Positions 1 through 9,313 of a stretch of 36,558 nt of DNA are shown here, piece after piece (the stretch's first letter is position 1; every line of letters begins with the position of its first letter). The notes below the pieces were generated by a model. It made no database searches and was not told the DNA's origin. It saw only the letters and a program-made list of their open reading frames with translations. The stretch covers positions 1-36,558 of the forward strand of contig JAAZBV010000001.1 of the NCBI GenBank assembly GCA_012513605.1, read 5' to 3'. The translations under genes were made by a program, and so were the position numbers. The stretch comes from Desulfatiglans sp. (lineage in GTDB: Bacteria; Desulfobacterota; DSM-4660; Desulfatiglandales; HGW-15).

Positions 1-49
1 TAGATTCTTTTGTGTTACTATCCTTCTGGATCACTTGGGTCTTGTTCAT
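1..49 (-). CDS. 5' end of a leftward gene, cut by the window edge
   Basis: On the minus strand an ATG at 49-47 opens a frame that reads MNKTQVIQKDSNTKES and runs off the left edge without a stop. It is preceded by a near-perfect Shine-Dalgarno sequence (AGGAGG, 62-57) with 7 bases of spacing, and by a TATAAT hexamer on the same strand at 89-84. Only 16 residues are visible, so no family can be assigned. The gene diverges from hsdM. A 12-base inverted repeat (27-38 and 101-112) places one arm inside its first codons and the other over the expected -35 region, which suggests repression or a structured leader. Confidence rests on the ribosome binding site and promoter rather than on the protein. 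Confidence 0.6.
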   Translation of the reverse strand, partial: MNKTQVIQKDSNTKES

Positions 50-112
50 TTGGTATCCTCCTTTTTAATGGGTTAAAAAGAAAATTATATCAAATGGCTT
101 CCAAGTGATCCA
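27..112. repeat. 12-bp perfect inverted repeat around a leftward start site
   Basis: TGGATCACTTGG at 27-38 is repeated in inverse orientation as CCAAGTGATCCA at 101-112. The arms flank the start codon, ribosome binding site and TATAAT-like box of the leftward gene at the edge. Possible roles are paired operator sites or an end of a mobile element. The sequence does not decide between them. Confidence 0.5.
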
Positions 113-439
113 CATAGTATCTACAAGGTCGTTTCATCTTGCAATAGCATCACTGAACAATCTGAAGATAATTACTGCCGACAAACAACTTGCCAGGGCA
201 GCGCATAAATATGGTATCCAATATCAGCTACTCTAATTTTCCCCTTTATCTCATATACTTTGCTCTTTACACTTTGCTTTTTCCCCAAGATATCCAATGG
301 ACTTTTACAGTCTACAGCCTGTACTTTCTTCTCTTGCTCATTGATTCCTTTTCTGCTAATACAAACCAGTTAAAAAAATAAGCAATCCAAGCAGTTAAAC
401 ATGAATTAAACGTAACACATAATAATCGGGTTTTTTCTA
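50..439. other. Divergent intergenic region before hsdM
   Basis: This 390-base, AT-rich stretch separates the leftward partial gene from hsdM. Its left end carries the putative leftward promoter and ribosome binding site. A 63-codon open frame at 190-381 is very hydrophobic and rich in Tyr, Leu and Phe, has no convincing ribosome binding site and resembles no family I know, so I do not call it a gene. I see no clear sigma-70 promoter for hsdM; the last 50 bases are AT-rich and could hold a weak one. Confidence 0.5.
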
Positions 440-3085
440 ATGCCTACACAGAAATTATCTCTCTCACGTCTTGAAACCTTTCTTGAAGAAGCCTGCGAAA
501 GCCTTCGCGGGAACATGGATGCCTCGGAATACAAAGAATATATCATTGCAATGTTGTTCCTCAAAAGGGTTAATGACCAGTTTGAAGTGAATAGGATTAA
601 AAGAAGGAAAACGTTGACCGAAGTCCGTGGAGTCAGTGAACCGGCAGCACTTTATGGCGAGCTGGAGCGGCAAAACGCACCGGAATATGATTTTTATGTC
701 CCTCTTTCCGCCCGTTGGAAAAAGCTGGAAGGTGATCCGGATAAAGATGAAAATGGCGAATCCATAAACTATATTAAAGACCTGCAGGAAGAGATTGGCG
801 ACCATCTCAATAAAGCCCTTGCCGCCCTTGAAGACGCAAACCTGGATAAACTCGATGGCGTGTTAAAATCCATAAATTTCAACCGAAGCATAGGTAAAAA
901 CAATAAGCAGATCACTGATGAAGACTTGCGCGAATTAATCCGTGAATTCAATAAAAAGACTTTGACTGATGATAACCTGGAATTCCCTGACCTGATGGGC
1001 GCTGCCTATGAATACCTGATAAAATATTTTGCTGACAGCGCAGGCAAAAAGGCAGGAGAGTTCTACACCCCCAACGAAGTTGTACGCCTGCTTGTAAATA
1101 TTCTTGAACCCGGTGAAGATGCAGAAATATACGACCCTACAGTGGGAAGCGGCGGCATGCTGATCGAAAGTAAAAATTATGTAGAAGCTCGCTATGGTTC
1201 GGCAAGAAATATCTCTTTATATGGTCAGGAAAAAAGTGGAACAGTGTGGGGTTTGTGCAAGATGAACATGCTGTTTCATGAGATTTATGACAGTAAAATC
1301 GTTAATGGTGACACCCTCATAAACCCGCTGCATATTGAACGGGGAGAACTCAAAACATTTGATATTGTTATTGCCAATCCACCTTTTTCACAAAACTACA
1401 CCAAAGACGGCATGAAGTTCAAAGAACGCTTTAACCACTGGATGCCAGTAAAAAGCAAAGCGGATTTTATGTTCGTACAGCACATGGTGGCATCAACCAA
1501 CAATGCAGGGCGTATGGCAGTGGTAATGCCACACGGTGTACTGTTCCGTGGTGGTGAAGAACGCAATTTCAGGAAATGGCTTATCGATAAAGGCTATCTT
1601 GAGGCAGTTATCGGGCTGCCCCAGGCCCTGTTTTATGGAACAGGCATTCCTGCCTCGGTGATTGTTGTTAATAAAAAAGAGGCGCATCTCAGGAATCATG
1701 TCATGTTCATCAATGCTGACCGGGAATACAGAGAAGGTAAAAACCAGAATAAACTGAGGCCCGAAGACATAGAAAAAATCTCCTACACCTGTAAAAACAA
1801 AGCAGAAATTGATAAATATAGCCGACTTGTAAGTAGAGAGGAGCTGGAAGCAGAAGAATATAACCTTAATATCAGGCGTTTTGTAGATAATGCCCCGCCT
1901 GCTGAACCCCATGATGTACATGCTCATCTTCATGGCGGTATACCAAAAACCGAAGTTGATGCACTGAACTCTGCATTTGCCTCTTATCCCGGCCTTCGTG
2001 AGAAACTATTCTCTGACTTGAAAGAAAACTACCTGAAATTTTCTGATGCTGTTAGTCAAAAGGAAGATATTAAGAAACTGTTTGATGAGAGCCCGGAGGT
2101 AAACACCACTTTTATAAATTACTCCAAAGGACTGCAAAAGTGGTGGAATGAGGTTCTACCCGATTTTGAAAAGCTCCCAATAAAAAATAATGTTTTCGAG
2201 TTGTATGGCAGGTTTTCGGACAGTTTTAGTAAGGCCCTTAATATGCTGCCCTTTGGTGAAGAAAGCAATGGGGCAGTGCTTGATCAATATCAGAGCAGGG
2301 GAGCGCTGGCTTCATTCTGGTATCAGCTTAAGAATGACCTTAAAAGTGTTGCGGCCAGCGGATGGAATGCAGAACTGATCCCTGATGATGAAATACTTGA
2401 GAGCCAGTTCCCGGATGTGCTTAAAGAACTGAACAAGAATCAGAGCCGAAAGGAAGAGCTTGAAGCCCTGTTTGCAGAGGTGAATGAACTTGAAGAAGGG
2501 GTATGGTCTGAAGAAGATTACGAGGTTTGGCCTAAAGATGAGCTGAAGGAGCATAAGGAAGCATTGAAATCTCTTAAAGGCGAACGCAAAGAAGCAGATA
2601 AGGAATACAAAAATATACTTAAACGTATCAAGGCAAATGAAAAGGCATTAATAAACAGGCCCGAATTAAAAGAGGAAATTGAACTCCTGAAGGCAGAAGC
2701 CCTGAGACTGAGGAATTTCACAAACAGTTTGGATACCAAGATTGAAGCCGATGAAAAACGCTTTTCCAGACACACCGAACTGGAAGATGAACTTAAAGAA
2801 TGTAAAAAGGTGATTAAGCAGATTAAAGAGAATAGACAAGAATCAGTGGATAAGGCACGTTTAAAAATCACAGATGAAGAAGCTAAAGATCTGATACTAA
2901 ACCGATGGAACCGCACTCTACAACAGACCCTGGATGGCTACCTGACCACACACAGCAGATTGCTGTTACAGTATATTGAAAATCTCTGGGACAAATATAC
3001 CACTAACCTGAATAGCATTTTGGCTGAACGAGAAGAGCAGACCCAATTGCTGAATAGTTTTCTGTCGGAGTTGGGGTATGAGTGA
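440..3085 (+). CDS. hsdM: Type I restriction-modification DNA methyltransferase subunit HsdM
   Basis: The protein (881 aa) is the N6-adenine methylase subunit that works with HsdS, which gives DNA specificity, and with HsdR for cleavage. The N-terminus holds the HsdM helical domain (about 8-150). The SAM-binding motif I reads DPTVGSGGM near residue 231, and the catalytic motif IV NPPF lies near 312, so the methylase core is intact. Typical HsdM proteins are about 500 aa. This one carries roughly 350 extra residues after about 530, and the last 250 are charged and Lys/Glu-rich, so probably coiled coil. The gene overlaps hsdS by 8 bases (ATGAGTGA). The ribosome binding site is weak, but the N-terminal sequence is family-like, so the start is likely right. 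Confidence 0.95.
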   Translation: MPTQKLSLSRLETFLEEACESLRGNMDASEYKEYIIAMLFLKRVNDQFEVNRIKRRKTLTEVRGVSEPAALYGELERQNAPEYDFYVPLSARWKKLEGDPDKDENGESINYIKDLQEEIGDHLNKALAALEDANLDKLDGVLKSINFNRSIGKNNKQITDEDLRELIREFNKKTLTDDNLEFPDLMGAAYEYLIKYFADSAGKKAGEFYTPNEVVRLLVNILEPGEDAEIYDPTVGSGGMLIESKNYVEARYGSARNISLYGQEKSGTVWGLCKMNMLFHEIYDSKIVNGDTLINPLHIERGELKTFDIVIANPPFSQNYTKDGMKFKERFNHWMPVKSKADFMFVQHMVASTNNAGRMAVVMPHGVLFRGGEERNFRKWLIDKGYLEAVIGLPQALFYGTGIPASVIVVNKKEAHLRNHVMFINADREYREGKNQNKLRPEDIEKISYTCKNKAEIDKYSRLVSREELEAEEYNLNIRRFVDNAPPAEPHDVHAHLHGGIPKTEVDALNSAFASYPGLREKLFSDLKENYLKFSDAVSQKEDIKKLFDESPEVNTTFINYSKGLQKWWNEVLPDFEKLPIKNNVFELYGRFSDSFSKALNMLPFGEESNGAVLDQYQSRGALASFWYQLKNDLKSVAASGWNAELIPDDEILESQFPDVLKELNKNQSRKEELEALFAEVNELEEGVWSEEDYEVWPKDELKEHKEALKSLKGERKEADKEYKNILKRIKANEKALINRPELKEEIELLKAEALRLRNFTNSLDTKIEADEKRFSRHTELEDELKECKKVIKQIKENRQESVDKARLKITDEEAKDLILNRWNRTLQQTLDGYLTTHSRLLLQYIENLWDKYTTNLNSILAEREEQTQLLNSFLSELGYE

Positions 3086-4271
3086 ACCTCTGAGAGAATT
3101 AGCAAATATTGAATATGGAGCGAGCCCAAAAGAAATCAGGGTAGGAGTAAAAACAGAAATAAAAATATTCGGCACTGGTGGTTTAATGGGGTATTCATGT
3201 AAACCATTGTTTGAACAACCTCTTGTTGTAGTAGCAAGAAAAGGAACTCTTGATAGACCAATTTACTCTGATCAACCATGTTGGGTTATAGATACTGCAT
3301 TCGCAGTCATACCTAAAAAAAATGTTAACGCTAAATGGCTTTTTTACCAATTATCAAACTACGATTTAAAAAGATTGAATGAAGCAACTGGAGTCCCCAG
3401 CATAAGCCGTGATTTTTTATACCGGATTAAATTTAAAAGACCTACTCTGCAAGCCCAACGTAAAATCGCCCACATACTATCCAATGTCGATGTGGTAATC
3501 GAAAAAACACAAGCTGCCATTGCAAAATACAAGGCCATAAAACAAGGTATGCTGCATGACCTGTTTACCCGCGGCATCGACCCTGCCACCAACAAACTGC
3601 GCCCCGTATATATAGATGCCCCGCATTTGTATAAAGAAAGCAAGTTGGGCTGGATTCCTAATGAGTGGGTAGAGGTTTCTTTAGCCTTTTTCACTACGCA
3701 AATTGGTGATGGTATCCATACAACACCAAAATATTCTGAAAATACAGATTATTATTTTGTGAATGGCAACAATCTATCCGAAGGTGAAATTCTTATTGGT
3801 GATACAGCACTTTGCGTAAGCAAAGAAGAGTATGAAAAACATTTCATAGGACTTGATAAAAAAACAATTTTGTATTCCATAAATGGGACGATTGGAAATA
3901 TTGCTTTCTACAAAGATGAAAAAATCATTCTGGGCAAGAGCGCTTGTTACATTACGTGTAAGAATAACGTAAATTTGGATTTTATATATTTTTTTCTACA
4001 ATCATTTCGTGTAAAAAAATATTACGAAAACGAGTTAACTGGGTCTACGATTAAAAATCTTTCTTTAGCATCCATAAGGAATACACCGATTACAATACCA
4101 AAAGACGATGGAGAGCAAGAATTTATAGCAAATAGAATACGAGCGATTGATAGAAAACTCCAAACCGAACAAATCTATCTGCACAAAATGCAGCAGATAA
4201 AAGCAGGTTTAATGGCGGACTTATTAAGCGGGAAAAAGGAAGTAAGAGTTGAAGCTGAATCTATAAATTAA
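3078..4271 (+). CDS. hsdS: Type I restriction-modification specificity subunit HsdS
   Basis: The protein (397 aa) selects the bipartite DNA target of the type I complex. It has the expected two-fold layout: a first target recognition domain (about 1-120), a helical spacer starting near [12 protein letters not shown] (about 130-165) and ending in a [12 protein letters not shown]-like segment, a second target recognition domain (about 190-345), and a second helical spacer with [15 protein letters not shown] near the end. Both target recognition domains are visibly more AT-rich than the conserved helices and than hsdM and hsdR, which fits the known exchange of these domains by recombination. It overlaps hsdM by 8 bases and is followed 13 bases later by hsdR. 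The recognition sequence cannot be predicted from this. Confidence 0.93.
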   Translation: MSEPLRELANIEYGASPKEIRVGVKTEIKIFGTGGLMGYSCKPLFEQPLVVVARKGTLDRPIYSDQPCWVIDTAFAVIPKKNVNAKWLFYQLSNYDLKRLNEATGVPSISRDFLYRIKFKRPTLQAQRKIAHILSNVDVVIEKTQAAIAKYKAIKQGMLHDLFTRGIDPATNKLRPVYIDAPHLYKESKLGWIPNEWVEVSLAFFTTQIGDGIHTTPKYSENTDYYFVNGNNLSEGEILIGDTALCVSKEEYEKHFIGLDKKTILYSINGTIGNIAFYKDEKIILGKSACYITCKNNVNLDFIYFFLQSFRVKKYYENELTGSTIKNLSLASIRNTPITIPKDDGEQEFIANRIRAIDRKLQTEQIYLHKMQQIKAGLMADLLSGKKEVRVEAESIN

Positions 4272-4284
4272 AAAGAGAAAAATT

Positions 4285-7200
4285 ATGGCTGAATACGTTA
4301 ATGTTGAAAAACCCTTTCTGGATAAGCTCCGGCTTTTGGGGTGGCAGGTTATTGACCAGGGTATCGGTATTCCACAGGAACCGGAAAAAAGCCTGCGAAA
4401 AGATTTTAAGCAGGTGGTTTTACCGGATGAATTTAAAAAGGCCATAAAAAAGATAAACACCACCTCTGAAGGTCGGGAATGGCTTACTGACAAACAACTG
4501 GATCAGATACTCTTTGAGATTCAGAACTTCCCTGGTAGAAGTCTGCACGAAGCAAACAAGGAAATTCACCGTTTGCTGCTCAAGGGCACTTCTGTTGCCA
4601 GAAACGAACTGACCAACGAACAGGACCCGACCGTGCGCCTTGTGGATTTCAGAAACTATGAAAACAATTCTTTTATCGCCATTAACCAGTTTCGTTTGAA
4701 TACTCCGGGTGCAAGCCGCCAGGGCATCATCCCTGATATTGTCCTCTTTTTAAATGGTATGCCTGTCTGTGTTGTTGAAGCCAAGGACTTTGATGTTGCA
4801 GAACCTTTAAGCGAGGCATTTTTACAGATAACACGCTATGCCAATACCCGTGATGATGATTATGGAATTAAAGAGGGCGAAGAGCGGCTTTTCCATTACT
4901 ATATGTTCAGCATTATTACACACGGCAAAGAGGCCCGTGTTGGAACAATCAGCGCGGAATTTGATTTTTACAACAACTGGGTGGACATATTCCCCGAAGA
5001 ATACCGCACTGTAAAATATCCCCCCGATGAAGAGCGGCAGGAAGTGCTTATACACGGCATGCTGAACAAGGAAATCCTTATTGATCTCTTGAAACACTTC
5101 ACCATGTTTATAGAAATCAAAAAGGGTGTGGAAGTTAAGATAGTAGCCCGTTACAACCAGTACAGAGCAGTAGGAAAAATCATTAAAAGCCTTCGGGAAG
5201 GTAAAACGCCTTTTGATAAAAGCGGTGTGGTCTGGCACACACAGGGGAGCGGAAAAAGCCTGACAATGGTTTTTTTAATCCGCAAGCTTCGTTCCCTGGA
5301 TGATTTAAAAGACCTTAAGATTATATTTATTGTTGACCGCCTTGATCTTGAAACACAATTGTCGGAAACCGCTTCCATGACCGGAGAACCTGTGCGTGTT
5401 ATCAGCCGCCGCAACAAACTCAATCAACTGAGCGACGACACCGGCGATGTGAACATGGTGATGATACACAAATTTTTAAATGAAAATAATATCTCTGCAC
5501 AGTCCCTGATTGAAGCCGGAATTGTACCCACCTTTGAAAAATTTGAGACCATTAATGACAGTGGCCGCATCCTGATGCTGATTGATGAGGCCCACCGCAC
5601 ACAGGGTGGTAACATGGGTGACAACCTGTTTTCTGCCTTTCCAAATGCCATACGAATCGGTTTTACCGGAACTCCCCTGCTTACTGATAGACACGAAATA
5701 AAAACCCATCAAAGATTTGGTAAATTTATTGATTTTTACAAATTCGACAAGGCGGTTAAGGACAGGGCGACAGTTGAGATTAAATACATAGGCAAAGTAT
5801 CAAGAGACAGGCTGGACGATAAAGAAGCCTTTGATACCGAGTTTGAAGACATGTTTGAAGAGCGCTCCCAGGCAGAAAAGGAAGAGATACAGCGCCGCTA
5901 TGGATCGTTTGTTGCCTACCTGGAATCTAAAGATCGAATTGCCGGAATCAGCAGGGATATTATCGACCATTATTACAGGGATATTCTTGTAAACGGGTTT
6001 AAGGCACAGGTGGTTGCATCAAGCATTGTGGCGGCAGTCCGGTACAAATATGAACTGGAAATTGTCATTAAAAACAAGATCACCGCATTAAGAGAGTTAC
6101 CGGCTGAAGATGTGGACGCGGAACAGCTACAGCGGCTGGAAGGTTTAAAGGTAGTCGCTATTGTTTCTAGTCTGGGCAATAATGAGCCCGGCTATATCAG
6201 CAAGGCACGCAGAGAAGCTAAAGATATGAATGCCATTGATAATTTTAAGGCTGACTTTGATCCTGAAAAACCTGAAACAGGTATTGGTATTATCTGCGTA
6301 TGCGACCGCCTGTTGACTGGGTTTGACGCCCCTGTGGAACAGGTTATGTACCTGGATAAAAGTCTAAGAGAACACGATCTGTTTCAGGCCATCACACGTG
6401 TGAACAGAACAAAGCATGGGAAGACATTTGGTCTGGTTGTTGATTATTTCGGGGTTACCAAACATTTAAGCGATGCCCTCAATATTTACACAGACAGGGA
6501 TAAATTGAAGCTTCAGGATTTTCAAAATGTCTTCAGGGATATAGACAAGGAAATACCGATCCTTGAAGCCAGATATAAACGGCTGGTTGATTTATTCTCA
6601 GATCATAAACTTAAAGAGATTGATGCCTTTTTGATGCAGGAATTTAAAGACAGCAAAAAGGAGTTTGAGTTTGCAGAGGAATGTATTGAGACAGCAAAAA
6701 ACATAAAATTCAGGGCGGAATTACTCACCTATTCAAAGAGCTTTTTTGACAGCCTGGATCTATTGTTTAATGTGCAGGCCGGAGCAGAATACTGGATACC
6801 GGCGAAACGCCTGGGTTATCTGATCTGGAGAATAAAAGACAGGTATAAGGATGAGACAATGGACCTTAAATGGGCATCTGAAAAGGTCCGCAAACTAATT
6901 GATAAACATCTTCTCTCTATTGGCATTGACACCAAGGTGAAGCAGGTCTCCATCCTGTCGGATGAATTTGGGAAAAAGGTCGATTATCTGAATATAACGC
7001 CTAAATCCAAGGCGTCGGAAATGGAACATGCCATCCGCTGGCACATTAAAGTAAATCTTGAAAAAGACCCTGCCCTTTACAGCCATTTTAAAGACAGACT
7101 GGAATCCATCCTAAGCGCATATAAAGACAATTGGGAAACTATTGTTCATGAGTTAAACAAATTGCGGGAAGAAATGGCAAAAGGCAGAAAGGATGATATT

Positions 7201-7500
7201 GAAGGTGTATCCATTGTTGAAGCGCCTTTTTTTGATTTACTGAAGGATAGGTTGGTTCCTGGTAATGAAGCCGATATGAACAGGGCAAAGGAGCTGACAC
7301 ATACCCTTATGCCTATTCTAAAGGAGACTGCTGCGATTAGAAATTTCTGGAAGGATAAACCGGCAGAGAGAAAACGAGTTGAAGGACTTATTGAAGATGA
7401 ATTACGTTATTCAGGGGTTTCGGGAGTATCGGAAAAGGCAGGGGAACTGACAACAGAAATAATGAAACTGGCGGAAAACAGAGAGTCGGATTTAAAATGA
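4285..7500 (+). CDS. hsdR: Type I restriction endonuclease subunit HsdR
   Basis: The protein (1071 aa) is the ATP-driven translocase and nuclease of the type I complex. A PD-(D/E)xK nuclease core is seen as PDIVLF followed by VVEAK (about 150-167). The superfamily 2 motor has Walker A in HTQGSGKSLTM (about 317-326), a DEAH box in LIDEAHRTQGG (about 434), motif III GFTGTP, and a motif VI-like QAITRVNRT near 708. The C-terminal 350 residues are helical and would contact HsdM/HsdS. The length is normal for the family and no active-site residue is missing. Its stop overlaps the next start (ATGA at 7497-7500), so the metallopeptidase downstream is almost certainly translationally coupled. Confidence 0.95.
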   Translation: MAEYVNVEKPFLDKLRLLGWQVIDQGIGIPQEPEKSLRKDFKQVVLPDEFKKAIKKINTTSEGREWLTDKQLDQILFEIQNFPGRSLHEANKEIHRLLLKGTSVARNELTNEQDPTVRLVDFRNYENNSFIAINQFRLNTPGASRQGIIPDIVLFLNGMPVCVVEAKDFDVAEPLSEAFLQITRYANTRDDDYGIKEGEERLFHYYMFSIITHGKEARVGTISAEFDFYNNWVDIFPEEYRTVKYPPDEERQEVLIHGMLNKEILIDLLKHFTMFIEIKKGVEVKIVARYNQYRAVGKIIKSLREGKTPFDKSGVVWHTQGSGKSLTMVFLIRKLRSLDDLKDLKIIFIVDRLDLETQLSETASMTGEPVRVISRRNKLNQLSDDTGDVNMVMIHKFLNENNISAQSLIEAGIVPTFEKFETINDSGRILMLIDEAHRTQGGNMGDNLFSAFPNAIRIGFTGTPLLTDRHEIKTHQRFGKFIDFYKFDKAVKDRATVEIKYIGKVSRDRLDDKEAFDTEFEDMFEERSQAEKEEIQRRYGSFVAYLESKDRIAGISRDIIDHYYRDILVNGFKAQVVASSIVAAVRYKYELEIVIKNKITALRELPAEDVDAEQLQRLEGLKVVAIVSSLGNNEPGYISKARREAKDMNAIDNFKADFDPEKPETGIGIICVCDRLLTGFDAPVEQVMYLDKSLREHDLFQAITRVNRTKHGKTFGLVVDYFGVTKHLSDALNIYTDRDKLKLQDFQNVFRDIDKEIPILEARYKRLVDLFSDHKLKEIDAFLMQEFKDSKKEFEFAEECIETAKNIKFRAELLTYSKSFFDSLDLLFNVQAGAEYWIPAKRLGYLIWRIKDRYKDETMDLKWASEKVRKLIDKHLLSIGIDTKVKQVSILSDEFGKKVDYLNITPKSKASEMEHAIRWHIKVNLEKDPALYSHFKDRLESILSAYKDNWETIVHELNKLREEMAKGRKDDIEGVSIVEAPFFDLLKDRLVPGNEADMNRAKELTHTLMPILKETAAIRNFWKDKPAERKRVEGLIEDELRYSGVSGVSEKAGELTTEIMKLAENRESDLK

Positions 7501-8180
7501 AACTTGAAGGGATAAATATAATCATCGAAAAGACTGACCGCCGAAAGACTGTAAGTATTTTTATAGAAAGAGACGGCTCTGTGCGGGTACTGGCTCCGGC
7601 TACATCGAGTGATGATAAGATTGAAAAAGCTATCCGCTCAAAGCAGTATCAGATATTTACCAAACTTGCTAAATGGAAAGAACTTAATCAGGGAAAAGTA
7701 AACCGGAAATTTGTGAATGGGCAATCCTTTTTATATTTTGGTAGGAACTACAGGCTGGCAATTGTTGATAAGCAGGATGTGCCCCTAAAACTGACAAAAG
7801 GATATCTGACCCTTGACAGGCGAAAGCTCCATGAGGCGGTAAATGTGTTTAAACAATTTTATAAAGAAAAGGCAGAAAAGAAGATAGAAGAAAGAGTGAA
7901 GTATCTTGTAGATAAATTTCAAAAGAAACCCTCAACAATAAAAGTGCTGGAATTGCGAAACAGGTGGGCATCATGGACACCCAAGCAAGGTTTGAACTTT
8001 CATTGGAAATGCGCCATGGCCCCTGTACCGGTACTTGATTATATCATCACCCATGAAATGGTTCACTTGAAATATCCGAACCATTCACCGGAATTCTGGA
8101 ATGAACTGGATAAAAAAATGCCTGATTACAGGGTGCATGAAAACTGGTTAAAACAGAATGGCGTGAAGATGGCGATATAG
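7497..8180 (+). CDS. YgjP-like (DUF45, M48-type) zinc metallopeptidase
   Basis: The protein (227 aa) belongs to the YgjP/DUF45 group of predicted zinc-dependent peptidases. The metal site is HEMVH (about 185-189) followed by a third histidine in the PNHSPEFW segment (about 196), the pattern expected for the family. The N-terminus has the usual beta-rich region beginning IIIEKTDRRKTVSI. There is no signal peptide, so it is probably cytoplasmic. It overlaps hsdR by 4 bases and closes the restriction operon. Members of this family are known to occur beside type I hsdR genes, but the substrate is not established. Turnover of the restriction subunit is an inference from position only. Confidence 0.88.
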   Translation: MKLEGINIIIEKTDRRKTVSIFIERDGSVRVLAPATSSDDKIEKAIRSKQYQIFTKLAKWKELNQGKVNRKFVNGQSFLYFGRNYRLAIVDKQDVPLKLTKGYLTLDRRKLHEAVNVFKQFYKEKAEKKIEERVKYLVDKFQKKPSTIKVLELRNRWASWTPKQGLNFHWKCAMAPVPVLDYIITHEMVHLKYPNHSPEFWNELDKKMPDYRVHENWLKQNGVKMAI

Positions 8181-8233
8181 TTCAAGATGGGAGGAGGCAT
8201 AGGGGCCTAGTCATTACATGGACAGAATTTTAG

Positions 8234-8262
8234 GGAAATCCGAGACAGTGTCTCGGATTTCC
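8234..8262. repeat. Perfect 14-bp palindrome, REP-like
   Basis: Two 14-base arms, GGAAATCCGAGACA and its exact complement TGTCTCGGATTTCC, are separated by a single G. The arms contain a CCGAGACA core and would form a very stable hairpin or cruciform. There is no T-run after it, so it is not a standard terminator. The form fits repetitive extragenic palindromes mobilised by REP-associated transposases, but only one copy is in the window. Confidence 0.6.
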
Positions 8263-8302
8263 GGACCGGAGAGAGGGAAGTACTATAAATATGAAATCGG
8301 GG

Positions 8303-8337
8303 TCGTACTTCAAAACATCAATTGAGCTGGATAAAAG
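8303..8337 (+). repeat. Direct repeat copy 1 flanking the DarTG cassette
   Basis: These 35 bases match positions 11037-11071 at 31 of 35 positions (differences at repeat positions 7, 14, 16 and 28). The conserved core includes CAATTGAGCTG and ATAAAAG. Both copies lie outside genes and bracket darT, darG and the DprA-like gene. Confidence 0.7.
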
Positions 8338-8452
8338 ATAACAGGTTAAGAGATCTATCAGAAAAAGAATTACAGAACCCTTTATTTTGAGTTTGACCTT
8401 ATGTTTGTGAACGGCGGCAACAACCTGAAAACCTGAAGATAGGTGAAGAGAA

Positions 8453-8626
8453 ATGGAAGGTGCGGGTTATAGAAGCAGCAAAGTATTGAAACAAATAATT
8501 AATGAAATAGATAAAGCCCTTGCCATCCACCATGGCTTTAACTATTAGAAACTGGATTTTATTTTCAATTATGATATCAAATACCGCATGGGAAAGGTAA
8601 CTGATAACGAAGAAGATGACCTATGA
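8453..8626 (+). pseudogene. Relic of an Eco57I-like DNA methylase C-terminus
   Basis: One frame reads IINEIDKALAIHHGF, then an in-frame TAG at 8546-8548, then KLDFIFNYDIKYRMGK and a tail of acidic residues to a TGA at 8624-8626. The signature (IDxxLAxHxGF followed by ELDFIxNYDIKYRMG) is, from memory, the end of large Eco57I/type IIG-like DNA methylases. Nothing upstream encodes the catalytic core, and the stop interrupts the remaining part, so this is a decayed fragment. The match is short, so the family assignment is probable but not certain. Confidence 0.5.
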
Positions 8627-8666
8627 TAAATTATCAATGCTGTAATTCCAAAAAATAAGGTATACT

Positions 8667-9302
8667 ATGCCTCAAGAAAAAACACTGATATACCATATTA
8701 CGCATATAAACAACCTTAAGGGAATTATTGAACGGGATGGTTTGGTAGCTCAGAGTATAATAGCCAGAGAATCGATTGAATATTGTAATATCGCCCATAA
8801 CACGGTTCAGGATAGAAGGGAGCATACAAATGTCCCTTTACAGCCAGGCGGTAATCTTCATGATTATGTTCCCTTTTATTTTGCGCCGCGTTCGCCAATG
8901 CTTTATGCTATAAATATGAAAAATGTGGCAGACTGCATGGCTACTCAGCTTGACATTGTATATCTTGTATCAAGTGTAGAAAATGTTGCCCAATCCAATG
9001 TGGAGTTTGTTTTTACTGATGGCCATGCTATTATGGCGATATCAGATTTCTATAGGGACCTTGATGATCTCAGGTTGGTCGACTGGAAAATAATGGAAGA
9101 AAAATACTGGGCTGACACAGATGATGATCCTGACAGTAAGAGAAGAAGACAGGCTGAATTTTTAGTCTATAAAGTGTTCCCATGGGAAAATATTGAGTAT
9201 ATGGCAGTAAAAAGCAATCCGATAAAAACAAAAGTTGAAAACATTATTGCCAATGCATCAATAAAACACCATGTTTTAGTAAAGCCCGATTGGTATTATT
9301 AA
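8667..9302 (+). CDS. darT: DarT DNA ADP-ribosyltransferase toxin
   Basis: The protein (211 aa) matches DarT (formerly DUF4433), which transfers ADP-ribose from NAD+ to thymidine bases in single-stranded DNA and blocks replication. Visible family features are the N-terminal YHITHINNLKGI segment, the LHDYVPFYFAPRSPMLY block (about 65-80) and RRQAEFLV, in which Glu164 is the expected catalytic glutamate. The length is normal and no key residue is lost, so the toxin is probably active. The stop codon (9300-9302) directly abuts the darG ribosome binding site, giving the usual toxin-antitoxin order. By established knowledge DarTG systems act in phage defence by abortive infection. Confidence 0.93.
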   Translation: MPQEKTLIYHITHINNLKGIIERDGLVAQSIIARESIEYCNIAHNTVQDRREHTNVPLQPGGNLHDYVPFYFAPRSPMLYAINMKNVADCMATQLDIVYLVSSVENVAQSNVEFVFTDGHAIMAISDFYRDLDDLRLVDWKIMEEKYWADTDDDPDSKRRRQAEFLVYKVFPWENIEYMAVKSNPIKTKVENIIANASIKHHVLVKPDWYY

Positions 9303-9313
9303 TGGAGGAGACC

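Larger units (their letters stand above)
8181..8666. other. Scar region between the restriction operon and darT
   Basis: This 486-base stretch has no intact gene. It holds a perfect 14-bp palindrome (8234-8262), one copy of a 35-base direct repeat (8303-8337), short coding-like fragments in shifting frames, and a methylase-like C-terminal relic (8453-8626). One fragment at 8412-8489 reads RRQQPENLKIGEEKWKVRV and ends in VIEAAKY before a stop. It looks like the tail of a lost gene I cannot identify. The mixture is what repeated insertion and decay in a defence region would leave. Confidence 0.6.

Noticed and set aside
190-381. 63-codon hydrophobic open frame before hsdM
   Set aside because: It is AT-driven, lacks a ribosome binding site and resembles no known family; the surrounding sequence looks intergenic.
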